Shown here piece after piece: positions 17,164 to 24,879 of a DNA stretch of 64,000 bases (positions within the stretch are counted from its first letter, which is position 1; each line of letters begins with the position of its first letter). A model generated the notes under the pieces. The model did not search any database and was not told where the DNA came from. It was given only the letters and a program-made list of their open reading frames with translations. A program made the translations under genes and the position numbers. Source of the DNA: Leeia aquatica (lineage in GTDB: Bacteria; Pseudomonadota; Gammaproteobacteria; Burkholderiales; Leeiaceae); the NCBI RefSeq assembly GCF_012641365.1, contig NZ_JABAIM010000001.1, positions 1,550,001-1,614,000 on the forward strand. The letters are read 5' to 3'.

Positions 17164-18428
17164 GTCTGTGCCACCACCCGGTCGCAACCCAGCAGCATCA
17201 GTGCAAACAACCGCTCTTCCAGCGACTGCGCCGCCTGCATGCGGCGTTCCAGCAGCGGCGTGGCGGCCCAGTCCAGCACCACGAAATCGGCCTCCTTGCC
17301 GGGCAGGAAGTTGCCGATGCGGTCTTCCAAATACAGCGCCTCCGCCCCGGCCAGTGTCGCCAGATAGAAGCCACGCCAGGCGTTGAGTTTTTGCCCGCCC
17401 AGCTGCAACACCTTGTAAGCCTCGTTCAGCGTTTGCAGCATGGAGAAGCTGGTACCGCCGCCCACATCCGTCGCCAGCCCCACCCGCACCCCCAGCTCGC
17501 GGGCGCGGTTCAGGTCAAACAAGCCACTGCCAAGGAACAGGTTGGAGGTCGGGCAGAAGGACATGGCGGTACCGGTCGCCGCCATTCGCTCACGGTCGGC
17601 ACGGTCCAGATGGATGCAGTGGGCGTAGACACCGCGCTCGCCGAGCAGGCCATAGCGGTCGTACACGTCCAGATAGCTGCGGGCATCCGGGAACAGGTCG
17701 GCCACCCAGCGCACTTCGTCCACGTTCTCGGCCACATGGGTCTGCAGCCACAAGCCCTCGTATTCGGCAAACAGCCGCCCGGTCATCGCCAGCTGCTCCG
17801 GGGTGGAGGTCGGCGCAAAGCGCGGGGTCAGCGCATAGCCCGCACGACCGCGACCATGCCAACGCTCGATCAGCTCGCGGCTGTCCGCCTCGGCGCTCGC
17901 CACATTGTCTTGCAGGAAATCCGGGCAATGGCGGTCCATCATGATCTTGCCGCATACCATGCGCATCTGCCGCTGCTCTGCGGCGCTAAAGAAGGCATCC
18001 ACCGAGGCCTTGTGTACCGTCGGGTAGACCGCAGCGGTGGTGGTGCCGTTGCGCAGCAGCTCGTCTAGGAAGAACTGCGCCACGTTGTCGGCGTGCACGC
18101 GGTCGGCAAAGCGCCGCTCGGCCGGGAAGGTATAGGTATTGAGCCAGTCCAGCAATTGCGCGCCATAGCTGGCGATGATGTCCGTTTGAGCAAAGTGGAT
18201 GTGGGTATCGACAAAACCCGGCAGCAGCAGCTTGCCACGGTGATCCACCACCTTGGCCTGCGGGTATTGCGTCAGCAGCGCGGCCTCCGGGCCACAGGCC
18301 ACCACGCGGCCAGATTCGACCACCAGTGCGCCGTCCTCCCAATACTGCCAGGCGCGATCGTCGGCGGCTTCGCCGGGGTCGCGCAGAAAATGCAGGATGG
18401 ACGCCCGGAACAGGGTCAGCTCAGACAT
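17127..18428 (-). CDS. guaD: Guanine deaminase
   Basis: A 433-residue zinc amidohydrolase that deaminates guanine to xanthine, the entry of guanine into the Xdh route encoded upstream. Metal-binding motifs are FVDTHIHFAQ, the histidine in LQTHVAEN, the one in YAHCIHLD, and the aspartate in GLATDVGGG. The length fits GuaD. A ribosome-binding AAAGGAG precedes the ATG. It is separated from the ABC importer by a strong terminator and has its own 110-base leader with a bulged hairpin (18489-18519), so it is probably regulated separately from the rest of the purine island. Confidence 0.95.
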   Translation of the reverse strand: MSELTLFRASILHFLRDPGEAADDRAWQYWEDGALVVESGRVVACGPEAALLTQYPQAKVVDHRGKLLLPGFVDTHIHFAQTDIIASYGAQLLDWLNTYTFPAERRFADRVHADNVAQFFLDELLRNGTTTAAVYPTVHKASVDAFFSAAEQRQMRMVCGKIMMDRHCPDFLQDNVASAEADSRELIERWHGRGRAGYALTPRFAPTSTPEQLAMTGRLFAEYEGLWLQTHVAENVDEVRWVADLFPDARSYLDVYDRYGLLGERGVYAHCIHLDRADRERMAATGTAMSFCPTSNLFLGSGLFDLNRARELGVRVGLATDVGGGTSFSMLQTLNEAYKVLQLGGQKLNAWRGFYLATLAGAEALYLEDRIGNFLPGKEADFVVLDWAATPLLERRMQAAQSLEERLFALMLLGCDRVVAQTYVLGEPRLPAG

Positions 18429-18488
18429 GTGTACTACTCCTTTAACCAGTCTGGGGGGCTGGCCTGAAGCGCCGCACGCAGCGACTCA

Positions 18489-18519
18489 GGGCAACCTCCG
18501 TTTGGACATCTGGAGGCCC
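18489..18519 (-). promoter_or_regulatory. Bulged hairpin in the guaD leader
   Basis: Read on the minus strand, GGGC and CTCC pair with GGAG and GCCC, leaving a 3-nt asymmetric bulge (GTT) and a 12-nt loop (AGATGTCCAAAC). It lies 60-90 bases before the guaD ATG. The gene's product makes xanthine, and proteobacterial xanthine-sensing RNAs (NMT1 motif) are short hairpins with an internal loop, so this is a candidate RNA switch. I cannot confirm the consensus from memory. Confidence 0.35.
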
Positions 18520-18543
18520 GCTTCTGAATCATAGGCCCCCATG

Positions 18544-18576
18544 AAAAAGGGCGCGCCTTTCGGCGCGCCCTTTTTT
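18544..18576. terminator. Terminator at the end of the purine ABC operon
   Basis: GGGCGCGCC and GGCGCGCCC pair perfectly (9 bp, 4-nt loop), with five A residues on one side and six T residues on the other, so it works on either strand. On the minus strand it closes the transcript that ends with the permease gene at 18626. Confidence 0.88.
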
Positions 18577-18625
18577 GTCCACCGGCACCCTTCCGTGCCT
18601 GCGACAAGCGTATTGTACATCAGTT

Positions 18626-19549
18626 TCAGCCACCGCCAAGGAAGGGTTTGCCCAGCGATGCCGGGGCGTGCAGGCGGATCATCTGACTGTTGCGCGAGAT
18701 CAGCACCAGCACCACGATGGTGGCCAGATACGGCAGCATCGACAGCAGTTGCGACGGGATCGCTACCCCCAGCCCCTGCGCGTGGAATTGCAAAATGGTG
18801 ACGCCACCAAACAGGTAGGCCCCCAGCAGCACCCGCAGTGGTCGCCAAGTGGCAAACACGGTGAGCGCCAGCGCAATCCAGCCCGCACCCGCCGTCATGT
18901 TCTCCACCCACATCGGGGTGTAGGACAGCGCCAGGTACGCGCCGGCCACCCCGCAGCAGGCGCCGCCAAACAGGGTCGCCATATAGCGGATGCGGATGAC
19001 CGCATAACCAATCGCGTGTGCCGATTCCGGGCTTTCACCCACCGCGCGCAGTACCAGCCCGGCCTTGCTGCGGTAGAGCAGCCAGCTGATGGCAGCAAAC
19101 AGCAGGAAAGCCAGATAGACCATCGGCGTCTGCTTGAACAGCGCGGGTCCCAGCAGCGGAATGGCACTCAGCCCCGGCAAGCTCACCGGCTGGAAGCCCT
19201 GAATGGCGGTCCCCAGCCAGGCTTTGCCGACAAAGGCGGAGAGGCCAATGCCAAAGATGGACAAGGCCAGCCCGCTGGCGTACTGGTTGGCCTGCAGGCT
19301 GAGCGCCAGCACGGCAAAGATCAGCGCCATGCCCATACCGGCCACCGCACCCGCCGCCACCCCGGCCCACAGGCTGCCGCCACTGGCCACCGTGGCAAAG
19401 GCGGCAATTGCCCCCACCAGCATCATGCCTTCCACCCCGAGGTTGACCACCCCGGATTTTTCAGTGACCAGCTCCCCCAGCGCGGCAAACACCAGCGGGG
19501 TGCCTGCGCTCAGGGTCAGGGCCAACAATGCCGCAGTATGATCGAGCAT
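18626..19549 (-). CDS. ABC transporter permease, purine/nucleoside (BMP) type
   Basis: A 307-residue membrane protein with about eight to nine hydrophobic helices. GELVTEKSGVVNLGVEGMMLVGA is diagnostic of the second permease of BMP-type importers for nucleosides or related compounds; ESPESAHAIGY is the loop facing the ATPase. The start is at MLDHTAALLAL, one base after the stop of the first permease gene. Together with the ATPase (21247) and the other permease (19551) it makes a full inner-membrane importer. Location among purine genes suggests purine bases or nucleosides as substrate (inference). Confidence 0.88.
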   Translation of the reverse strand: MLDHTAALLALTLSAGTPLVFAALGELVTEKSGVVNLGVEGMMLVGAIAAFATVASGGSLWAGVAAGAVAGMGMALIFAVLALSLQANQYASGLALSIFGIGLSAFVGKAWLGTAIQGFQPVSLPGLSAIPLLGPALFKQTPMVYLAFLLFAAISWLLYRSKAGLVLRAVGESPESAHAIGYAVIRIRYMATLFGGACCGVAGAYLALSYTPMWVENMTAGAGWIALALTVFATWRPLRVLLGAYLFGGVTILQFHAQGLGVAIPSQLLSMLPYLATIVVLVLISRNSQMIRLHAPASLGKPFLGGG

Positions 19550-19550
19550 C

Positions 19551-20654
19551 TCAGGCCTCCACCTTGGCCGCTGCCGTGCTGGACGCACGGACCACGGGTT
19601 GACGGCGGCGCAGCCGGTAATTCACCAGCAGGTCGCAGCCCAGCAGGAAAAACAGCAGCATGCCCTGAAACAGGCCGGTGATGGCATTCGGCAGCTGCAA
19701 GCTCATCTGCGCCGACTCGCCGCCCAGGTACAGCAGCGACATCAGCAAGCTGGCCAGCACGATGCCCACCGGGTGCAAACGCCCCAGAAACGCCACGATG
19801 ATGGCGGCAAAACCATAGCCCGGCGAGGCCGAGGGCTGCAGCTGGCCCAGCGGCCCGGCCACCTCGCCCACCCCGGCCAGCCCTGCGGCGGCGCCACTGA
19901 TCAGCAGCCCCAGCCAGATGGAGCGGGATTCGGAAAACCCGGCGTAGCGAGCGGCGGCCGGGGCCTGACCGCCCACCTGCATCTGGTAACCGGCAAAGCT
20001 CTTGCTGAGGAACAGCCAGGCCAGCGGCACCGCCAGCACCGTCAGCAGCGCCGACGCGTTCAGCCGGGTCCCCTCCACCAGCATCGGGAACAGGGCAGCA
20101 TCGCCAAACATGATGGACTGCGGGAAATTCTGCCCGTTCGGGTCTTTCAGCGGCCCATCCACCAGATAACCGAGCAGCAGCTTGGCAATGTAGGTCAGCA
20201 TCAGGGTGACCAGAATCTCATTGGCGTTGAAGCGGGTACGCAGCAACGCGGCCATTGCGGCCCACAGCGCGCCACCCAGCATCCCGGCCAGCACCATGCC
20301 GGGCAGCAGCCAGGGGCTGCTGCTGCCGTCAAACCCGATCGCCAGCGTGCCACCAAAGATGGCCCCCAGCGTCAACTGCCCTTCTGCGCCGATATTCCAC
20401 ACATTGGCTCGAAAGCCAATCGCCAGCCCCAGCGCAATCAGGCACAGGGGCGAGGCTTTCAGCAGCAGCTCGGTCACCCCGTTCAGGTCTTGCACCGGCG
20501 AGAGGAAGAACACCTCGAATGCCTCCAGCGGTGCCCGCCCAAGCGCAGCAAACAACACCATGCCACAGATCAGGGTCAGCAGCGCCGCCAGCACCGGCGA
20601 CAGGTAGCGCATCCAGGCCGACGGTACGGGCCGGGTTTCCAGCTTGAACATCAT
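19551..20654 (-). CDS. ABC transporter permease, purine/nucleoside (BMP) type
   Basis: A 367-residue permease, partner of the one encoded next. It starts with a cytoplasmic stretch, then helices, the conserved LKASPLCLIALGLAIGFRANV and WNIGAEGQLTLGAIFGG, and GEVAGPLGQL followed by SPGYGFAAIIVAFLG. These are hallmarks of the first BMP-type permease. The ATG overlaps the stop of the lipoprotein gene (ATGA), so the operon reads without a gap. The substrate is inferred from the neighbouring guaD, adenine deaminase and xdh genes. Confidence 0.88.
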   Translation of the reverse strand: MMFKLETRPVPSAWMRYLSPVLAALLTLICGMVLFAALGRAPLEAFEVFFLSPVQDLNGVTELLLKASPLCLIALGLAIGFRANVWNIGAEGQLTLGAIFGGTLAIGFDGSSSPWLLPGMVLAGMLGGALWAAMAALLRTRFNANEILVTLMLTYIAKLLLGYLVDGPLKDPNGQNFPQSIMFGDAALFPMLVEGTRLNASALLTVLAVPLAWLFLSKSFAGYQMQVGGQAPAAARYAGFSESRSIWLGLLISGAAAGLAGVGEVAGPLGQLQPSASPGYGFAAIIVAFLGRLHPVGIVLASLLMSLLYLGGESAQMSLQLPNAITGLFQGMLLFFLLGCDLLVNYRLRRRQPVVRASSTAAAKVEA

Positions 20655-21250
20655 GCAGAGGCCTCCTTGGCGGGCTTCTCATTCACATCACGGACACAGT
20701 GTATCGCGTCCTTCGGGTCAAACCAGTGCTGACCGTAGCGCGCAATCAGCGCGGGCAATTGCCGGGCCGGAACCTGGAGCTGGACACCGCCATTGCGATC
20801 CGCCTTCCCGGCGACCTGTCCTTGCCGGACTGCCCGGTGCAGGTTTTTATACTCACTGGCCATCACCATCCAGAAGCCCTCCCCCTCCCAGGCCCCACCC
20901 AGCACTAGCCACTGAGGTTTGCTGGATGGTTTGGCGGTTTGTGCAAAAAACAGCAGGCGCTGGTCTAGCCGGGACATCGTGACCCGAAAGCGTTCCGGTC
21001 TGCCGCCTTGATCGTCGGACACGATGACCGTCCCAGAAGGTTGAACATCCAGCCAGCCACGCTCGTCTTCTGGCTTCGACTGCCCTTCAGACTGTGGGGC
21101 TTCTTTCACCTGTCGCGGCGCGATACAACGCCAGCGCCCCAGCAACTGTTGCTGCAACTCAGGGTCTGACGGCATCGGTTCACGTACGGTCAGCGTCGCG
21201 CAGCCACCCAGCCCCAGCAGTACGACACCGAGCAGGATAGGGCGTATCAC
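20651..21250 (-). CDS. Lipoprotein inserted in the purine ABC operon
   Basis: A 199-residue lipoprotein precursor: MIRPILLGVVLLGLGGC with the acylated cysteine at 17. The mature part has LLGRWRCIAPR, GWLDVQPSGTVIVSDD and LVLGGAWEGEGFWMVMAS, suggesting a small lipocalin-like or beta-sandwich fold; I do not recognise the family. Both ends overlap ABC genes by 4 bases (ATGA), so it is translated with the transporter. It is far too short for the BMP-type binding protein (about 330-380 residues) and lacks its motifs. It may assist the transporter or respond to the same signals; no function is assigned. Confidence 0.7.
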   Translation of the reverse strand: MIRPILLGVVLLGLGGCATLTVREPMPSDPELQQQLLGRWRCIAPRQVKEAPQSEGQSKPEDERGWLDVQPSGTVIVSDDQGGRPERFRVTMSRLDQRLLFFAQTAKPSSKPQWLVLGGAWEGEGFWMVMASEYKNLHRAVRQGQVAGKADRNGGVQLQVPARQLPALIARYGQHWFDPKDAIHCVRDVNEKPAKEASA

Positions 21251-22788
21251 GCCGCCACCTGTTCCGCTGGGCCGCCTTCAAACATGCCGGCCATCCACAG
21301 GCCGATCTCTTCGCTGTTGGTCTCCGCCACGGCCTTGGAGGCCGACAGGCGGCCACCCGCAATCACACTGATGCGGTCGCAAATCTGGAACAACTCTTCC
21401 AGCTCCTCCGAGATCACCAGCACGGCCACACCCTGGGCGGCAAAATCCAGCAACTGCTGACGAATGAAGGCCGCTGCGCCAACATCCACCCCCCAGGTGG
21501 GCTGCGCCACAATCAGCACCTTGGGTTGCTGCCGCATTTCACGACCGACGATGAATTTCTGCAGATTGCCGCCAGAAAGGCTGCGCGCCGGGGCATCCGG
21601 CCCGCCGCACTTGACGCCAAAATCCCGAATGCAGGCTTCGGCAAACTCACGCACCTTGCGGCTGGCGATCAGCCCTTTGCGGACCAACCCTTGCCGGTGT
21701 GCGGTGAGCAAGGCGTTGTCGGTCAGCGACATCGCCGGTACCGCACCACGCCCCAGCCGCTCCTCAGGCACAAAGGCGAGGCCGCGGTCGCGCCGCCGCC
21801 CTGGCCCCATGCGCCCGACGGCTTCGTCGCACAGGCGCACCGCTGCCGCATCCTTGATGCGCTGCTCGCCCGACAGCACCGACAGCAATTCGGCCTGACC
21901 ATTGCCAGACACCCCGGCAATGCCGAGAATTTCCCCGGCATGCACTTGCAGGTTGATACCGCTGAGCGAGACGCCAAACGGGTCCCGCGTCGGCAGATTC
22001 AGCTGCTGCAACTGCAGCCGGGTATCGCCAGTGCGGTGGGCGCGCCGTTCCGGGCGCGGCAGCGCGCGGCCAATCATCAGTTGCGCCAGCGATTCTGCGG
22101 TTTCTTCACGCGGGATCGCCATGCCACTGACCTTGCCGCCACGCAACACGGTGGCGCGGTCACACAGCTGCTGGATTTCATCCAGCTTGTGCGAGATATA
22201 GAGGATGGCACAGCCTTCTGCCGCCAGCTGGCGCAGGGTGACAAACAGGCGGATCACCGCTTGTGGCGTCAGCACCGAGGTGGGCTCATCCATGATCAGC
22301 AGGCGCGGATTCTGCAGCAGGCAGCGCACAATCTCCACCCGTTGCCGCTCGCCGACCGAGAGGGTGTGCACCAGCCGCTCCGGCTCCACCGCCAGCCCAT
22401 AGCGCTCGGATACCTCGCGGATGCGCACAGAAAGGGCCGCCAGGTCAAAACGGCTATCCAGTGCCAGTGCGATGTTCTCTGCGACGGTCAGGGTCTCGAA
22501 CAGCGAGAAATGCTGGAACACCATGCCAATGCCCAGCTGGCGCGCCGCTGCCGGATTGGCGACCTTGACCGGGTGGCCATCCCACAGCATCTCGCCCTGG
22601 TCGGCATGCACCGCACCGTAGATGATCTTCATCAGCGTGCTTTTACCGGCGCCATTCTCGCCCAGCACGGCGTGGATTTCTCCCGGCATCACGCTGAGGC
22701 TGACATTGTCGTTGGCGCACACCGAGGGGTAGCGCTTGCTGATGCCGCGCAGTTCCAGGCGGGGTTGCGTACTGAATTGAATGGTCAT
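21247..22788 (-). CDS. ABC transporter ATP-binding protein, two ATPase domains
   Basis: A 513-residue tandem ATPase of the sugar/nucleoside (BMP) importer type. The first domain has GENGAGKSTLMKI and LSVGERQRVEIVRCL with LLIMDEPTSVLTP. The second is degenerate, as usual in this class: GVSGNGQAELL as the P-loop equivalent, LSGGNLQKFIVGREM, and LIVAQPTWGVDVGA. It energises the two permeases encoded downstream. The ATG overlaps the stop of the adenine deaminase gene by 4 bases, and its own stop overlaps the lipoprotein start. Confidence 0.9.
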   Translation of the reverse strand: MTIQFSTQPRLELRGISKRYPSVCANDNVSLSVMPGEIHAVLGENGAGKSTLMKIIYGAVHADQGEMLWDGHPVKVANPAAARQLGIGMVFQHFSLFETLTVAENIALALDSRFDLAALSVRIREVSERYGLAVEPERLVHTLSVGERQRVEIVRCLLQNPRLLIMDEPTSVLTPQAVIRLFVTLRQLAAEGCAILYISHKLDEIQQLCDRATVLRGGKVSGMAIPREETAESLAQLMIGRALPRPERRAHRTGDTRLQLQQLNLPTRDPFGVSLSGINLQVHAGEILGIAGVSGNGQAELLSVLSGEQRIKDAAAVRLCDEAVGRMGPGRRRDRGLAFVPEERLGRGAVPAMSLTDNALLTAHRQGLVRKGLIASRKVREFAEACIRDFGVKCGGPDAPARSLSGGNLQKFIVGREMRQQPKVLIVAQPTWGVDVGAAAFIRQQLLDFAAQGVAVLVISEELEELFQICDRISVIAGGRLSASKAVAETNSEEIGLWMAGMFEGGPAEQVAA

Positions 22789-23813
22789 GCAGGCCTCACG
22801 GGGGAATCGGCGGTGTCATTCCAATATTGCTCCAGTATGGCCAGCCAGCGCGCTTTCTCGACTTCGGGCAGGAAGCTGGCGACAAAACCGTTGCGGGCGA
22901 TGTTGTACAGGTTTTCACGCGACAAGCCAAGTGCAGCGGCCACCGCGCGATAGTTCGCCAGCACATAGCCATCAAAATAGGCGGGGTCGTCCGAATTCAC
23001 CGTCACGCACAGACCGGCATCCAGCAGGCGCTTGAGGTTGTGCTGGCGGAGGTCGTCCACCCCCTTGAGCTTGAGGTTGGACAGCGGGCAGACGGTGAGC
23101 GGTATCTGCTCCTGCTGCAGGCGATGCATCAGCTGCGGGTCCTCCTCCGCCCGCACGCCGTGGTCGATGCGCGCCACCCGCAGCAGGTCCAGCGCCTGCC
23201 AGATGTATTCCGGCGGGCCTTCTTCGCCCGCATGGGCCACCCGCTGCAGCCCTTCCAGCCGGGCTTGCTCAAACACCGTCTCGAAGCGCTCCGGTGGATT
23301 GCCTACCTCGCTGGAATCCAGCCCGACGCCGACAAAGTGCCGACGATAGGGCAAGGCATCCAGCAGGGTCTGCATCGCCGACTCGGCAGACAGGTGCCGC
23401 AGGAAACAGAGGATGTAATACACCGAGAGGCCGGATTCGGCACGGATGGCCTCGGCAGCACGGGCCAGACCCCGGATCACCGTGCCGATGTCGATGCCTC
23501 GGTCGATATGGGTTTGCGGGTCGAAGAATACCTCGCAATGTTTGACACCGTCCGCCACTGCGCGCCGGAAGTAGGCCATTGCCAGCTGGAAGAAATCCGC
23601 CTCGGTCTGCAGCACACTGGCACCGGCGTAGTAGAGGTCGAGGAAACTTTGCAGGTTGTGAAAACGGTACGCTGCGCGTACCCCTTCGACATCCACCCAC
23701 GGCAGCGATACACCATTACGGCGCGCCAGCGTGAACATCAGCTCGGGCTCAAGCGTGCCTTCGATGTGCACGTGCAATTCGGTTTTAGGGAGTGCTGCCA
23801 GCCATTGGTCCAT
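22785..23813 (-). CDS. Adenine deaminase (adenosine-deaminase-like family)
   Basis: A 342-residue zinc aminohydrolase. Sequences like this are often labelled adenosine deaminase, but LPKTELHVHIEGTLEPEL, FFDPQTHIDRGI, GLDSSEVGNPPERF, HAGEEGPPEYIW and TVNSDDPAYF closely match the Pseudomonas aeruginosa PA0148 type, shown to deaminate adenine to hypoxanthine. The zinc ligands (HVH, the HAGEE histidine, and SDD) and the catalytic glutamate are present. It fits the island: hypoxanthine is the substrate of the adjacent Xdh. The stop overlaps the ABC ATPase start by 4 bases, which couples deamination to uptake. Confidence 0.85.
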   Translation of the reverse strand: MDQWLAALPKTELHVHIEGTLEPELMFTLARRNGVSLPWVDVEGVRAAYRFHNLQSFLDLYYAGASVLQTEADFFQLAMAYFRRAVADGVKHCEVFFDPQTHIDRGIDIGTVIRGLARAAEAIRAESGLSVYYILCFLRHLSAESAMQTLLDALPYRRHFVGVGLDSSEVGNPPERFETVFEQARLEGLQRVAHAGEEGPPEYIWQALDLLRVARIDHGVRAEEDPQLMHRLQQEQIPLTVCPLSNLKLKGVDDLRQHNLKRLLDAGLCVTVNSDDPAYFDGYVLANYRAVAAALGLSRENLYNIARNGFVASFLPEVEKARWLAILEQYWNDTADSPVRPA

Positions 23814-23869
23814 GCCTGTCCTACCTCCATTGCGGCCCCCCTCGGTGCGAGGATAGCCATCGTGCTGTG

Positions 23870-24877
23870 TTATGCCTGTGCCTGTACCCGTCCTTGTTGC
23901 TGTAGCTGTCTGGCCTCATGGCGTTGCAGCAGCTCTGCCGCTACCGCAATGGCAATCGCGGCGGGCTGCTTGCTGCGAATGCCGGCGACACCGATCGGGC
24001 AGGTCAGCGCCTGCCACTGCAGTTCACTCACACCCCGCCGCCGCAGGCGCTGGCGAAACTGTTGCCGCTTGCTGCGCGAACCGATCAGCCCGCAGTAAGC
24101 CGCATCGCCTCGTCGCAAGATGTGCTCCACCAGCCGCTGGTCTTCGGCATGGCTGTGTGTCATCACCAGATAGAAGCTGCCGGGGGCGGCCTCTGCCACC
24201 CGCTGCTCCGGCAAGTCCAGCCATTCGGTCTGCACATTGTCCGGCACATCTGCAGGCAGCATCTCCTCGCGGCTGTCCACCCAGTGCACCGTGCACGGCA
24301 AGCTCGCCAGCAGCGGCAACAAGGCACGCGCTACATGCCCGGCACCAAACAGCTCAATGCGGAAATCACAGGCCGGGAAGCGCTCCAGCAGCCACTGCTG
24401 CTCACCCTGCTGCAGCCACTGGCAACGTGGGGCATCGGCCTGATCCAGGGCCGTGTGCAAGGCAGTGGGCAACTGTGGCCGCAAACTGGCGACCTCCCCC
24501 CATGCGGCCCCTGTGGCATCGGCGTGCAGAGCCTGCAGGCGACACACCGTGTGCTCGCCCCGCAGCGCCTGCTGCATCTGGGCACACTGTGCAGCATCCC
24601 AGCGCTCGAACAGCAGCCACACCACGCCACCACAGCACTGGCCGAGTGATGCGCCCAGTGCAAAGCGTTCGATATGCCGGGTCACCCCTTGCTGCAACAG
24701 TGCCCGTGCGTGCGCAATGGCCTGAAACTCCAGATGGCCGCCACCAATCGTGTCAAAGCAGGCGTCTGGCTGCACCGCCATGCGGGCACCCGGCTCGCGC
24801 GGCGCGGAGCCCGATACCGCCAGCACCGTCACCCACAGGGTGACGTCCGGCTGGTGAAGGGCATCGCGCCAGCGCAT
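23870..24877 (-). CDS. xdhC: Xanthine dehydrogenase accessory protein XdhC
   Basis: A 335-residue protein that binds molybdenum cofactor, helps add its terminal sulfur and inserts it into XdhB. TVLAVSGSAPREPGARM, TIGGGHLEFQAI and GQCCGGVVWLLFE form the N-terminal XdhC domain; a C-terminal Rossmann domain has FGAGHVARAL and YCGLIGSRSKRQQF. It lies 2 bases after the xdhB stop and is transcribed with it. Confidence 0.95.
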   Translation of the reverse strand: MRWRDALHQPDVTLWVTVLAVSGSAPREPGARMAVQPDACFDTIGGGHLEFQAIAHARALLQQGVTRHIERFALGASLGQCCGGVVWLLFERWDAAQCAQMQQALRGEHTVCRLQALHADATGAAWGEVASLRPQLPTALHTALDQADAPRCQWLQQGEQQWLLERFPACDFRIELFGAGHVARALLPLLASLPCTVHWVDSREEMLPADVPDNVQTEWLDLPEQRVAEAAPGSFYLVMTHSHAEDQRLVEHILRRGDAAYCGLIGSRSKRQQFRQRLRRRGVSELQWQALTCPIGVAGIRSKQPAAIAIAVAAELLQRHEARQLQQQGRVQAQA

Positions 24878-24879
24878 GC

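Noticed and set aside
18575-20732. Two long Gln/His/Arg-rich open frames on the plus strand
   Set aside because: They are antisense to the two permeases; such composition is typical of shadows of hydrophobic genes.
21526-22953. A 475-codon open frame on the plus strand
   Set aside because: It is antisense to the tandem ABC ATPase, whose motifs are unambiguous.
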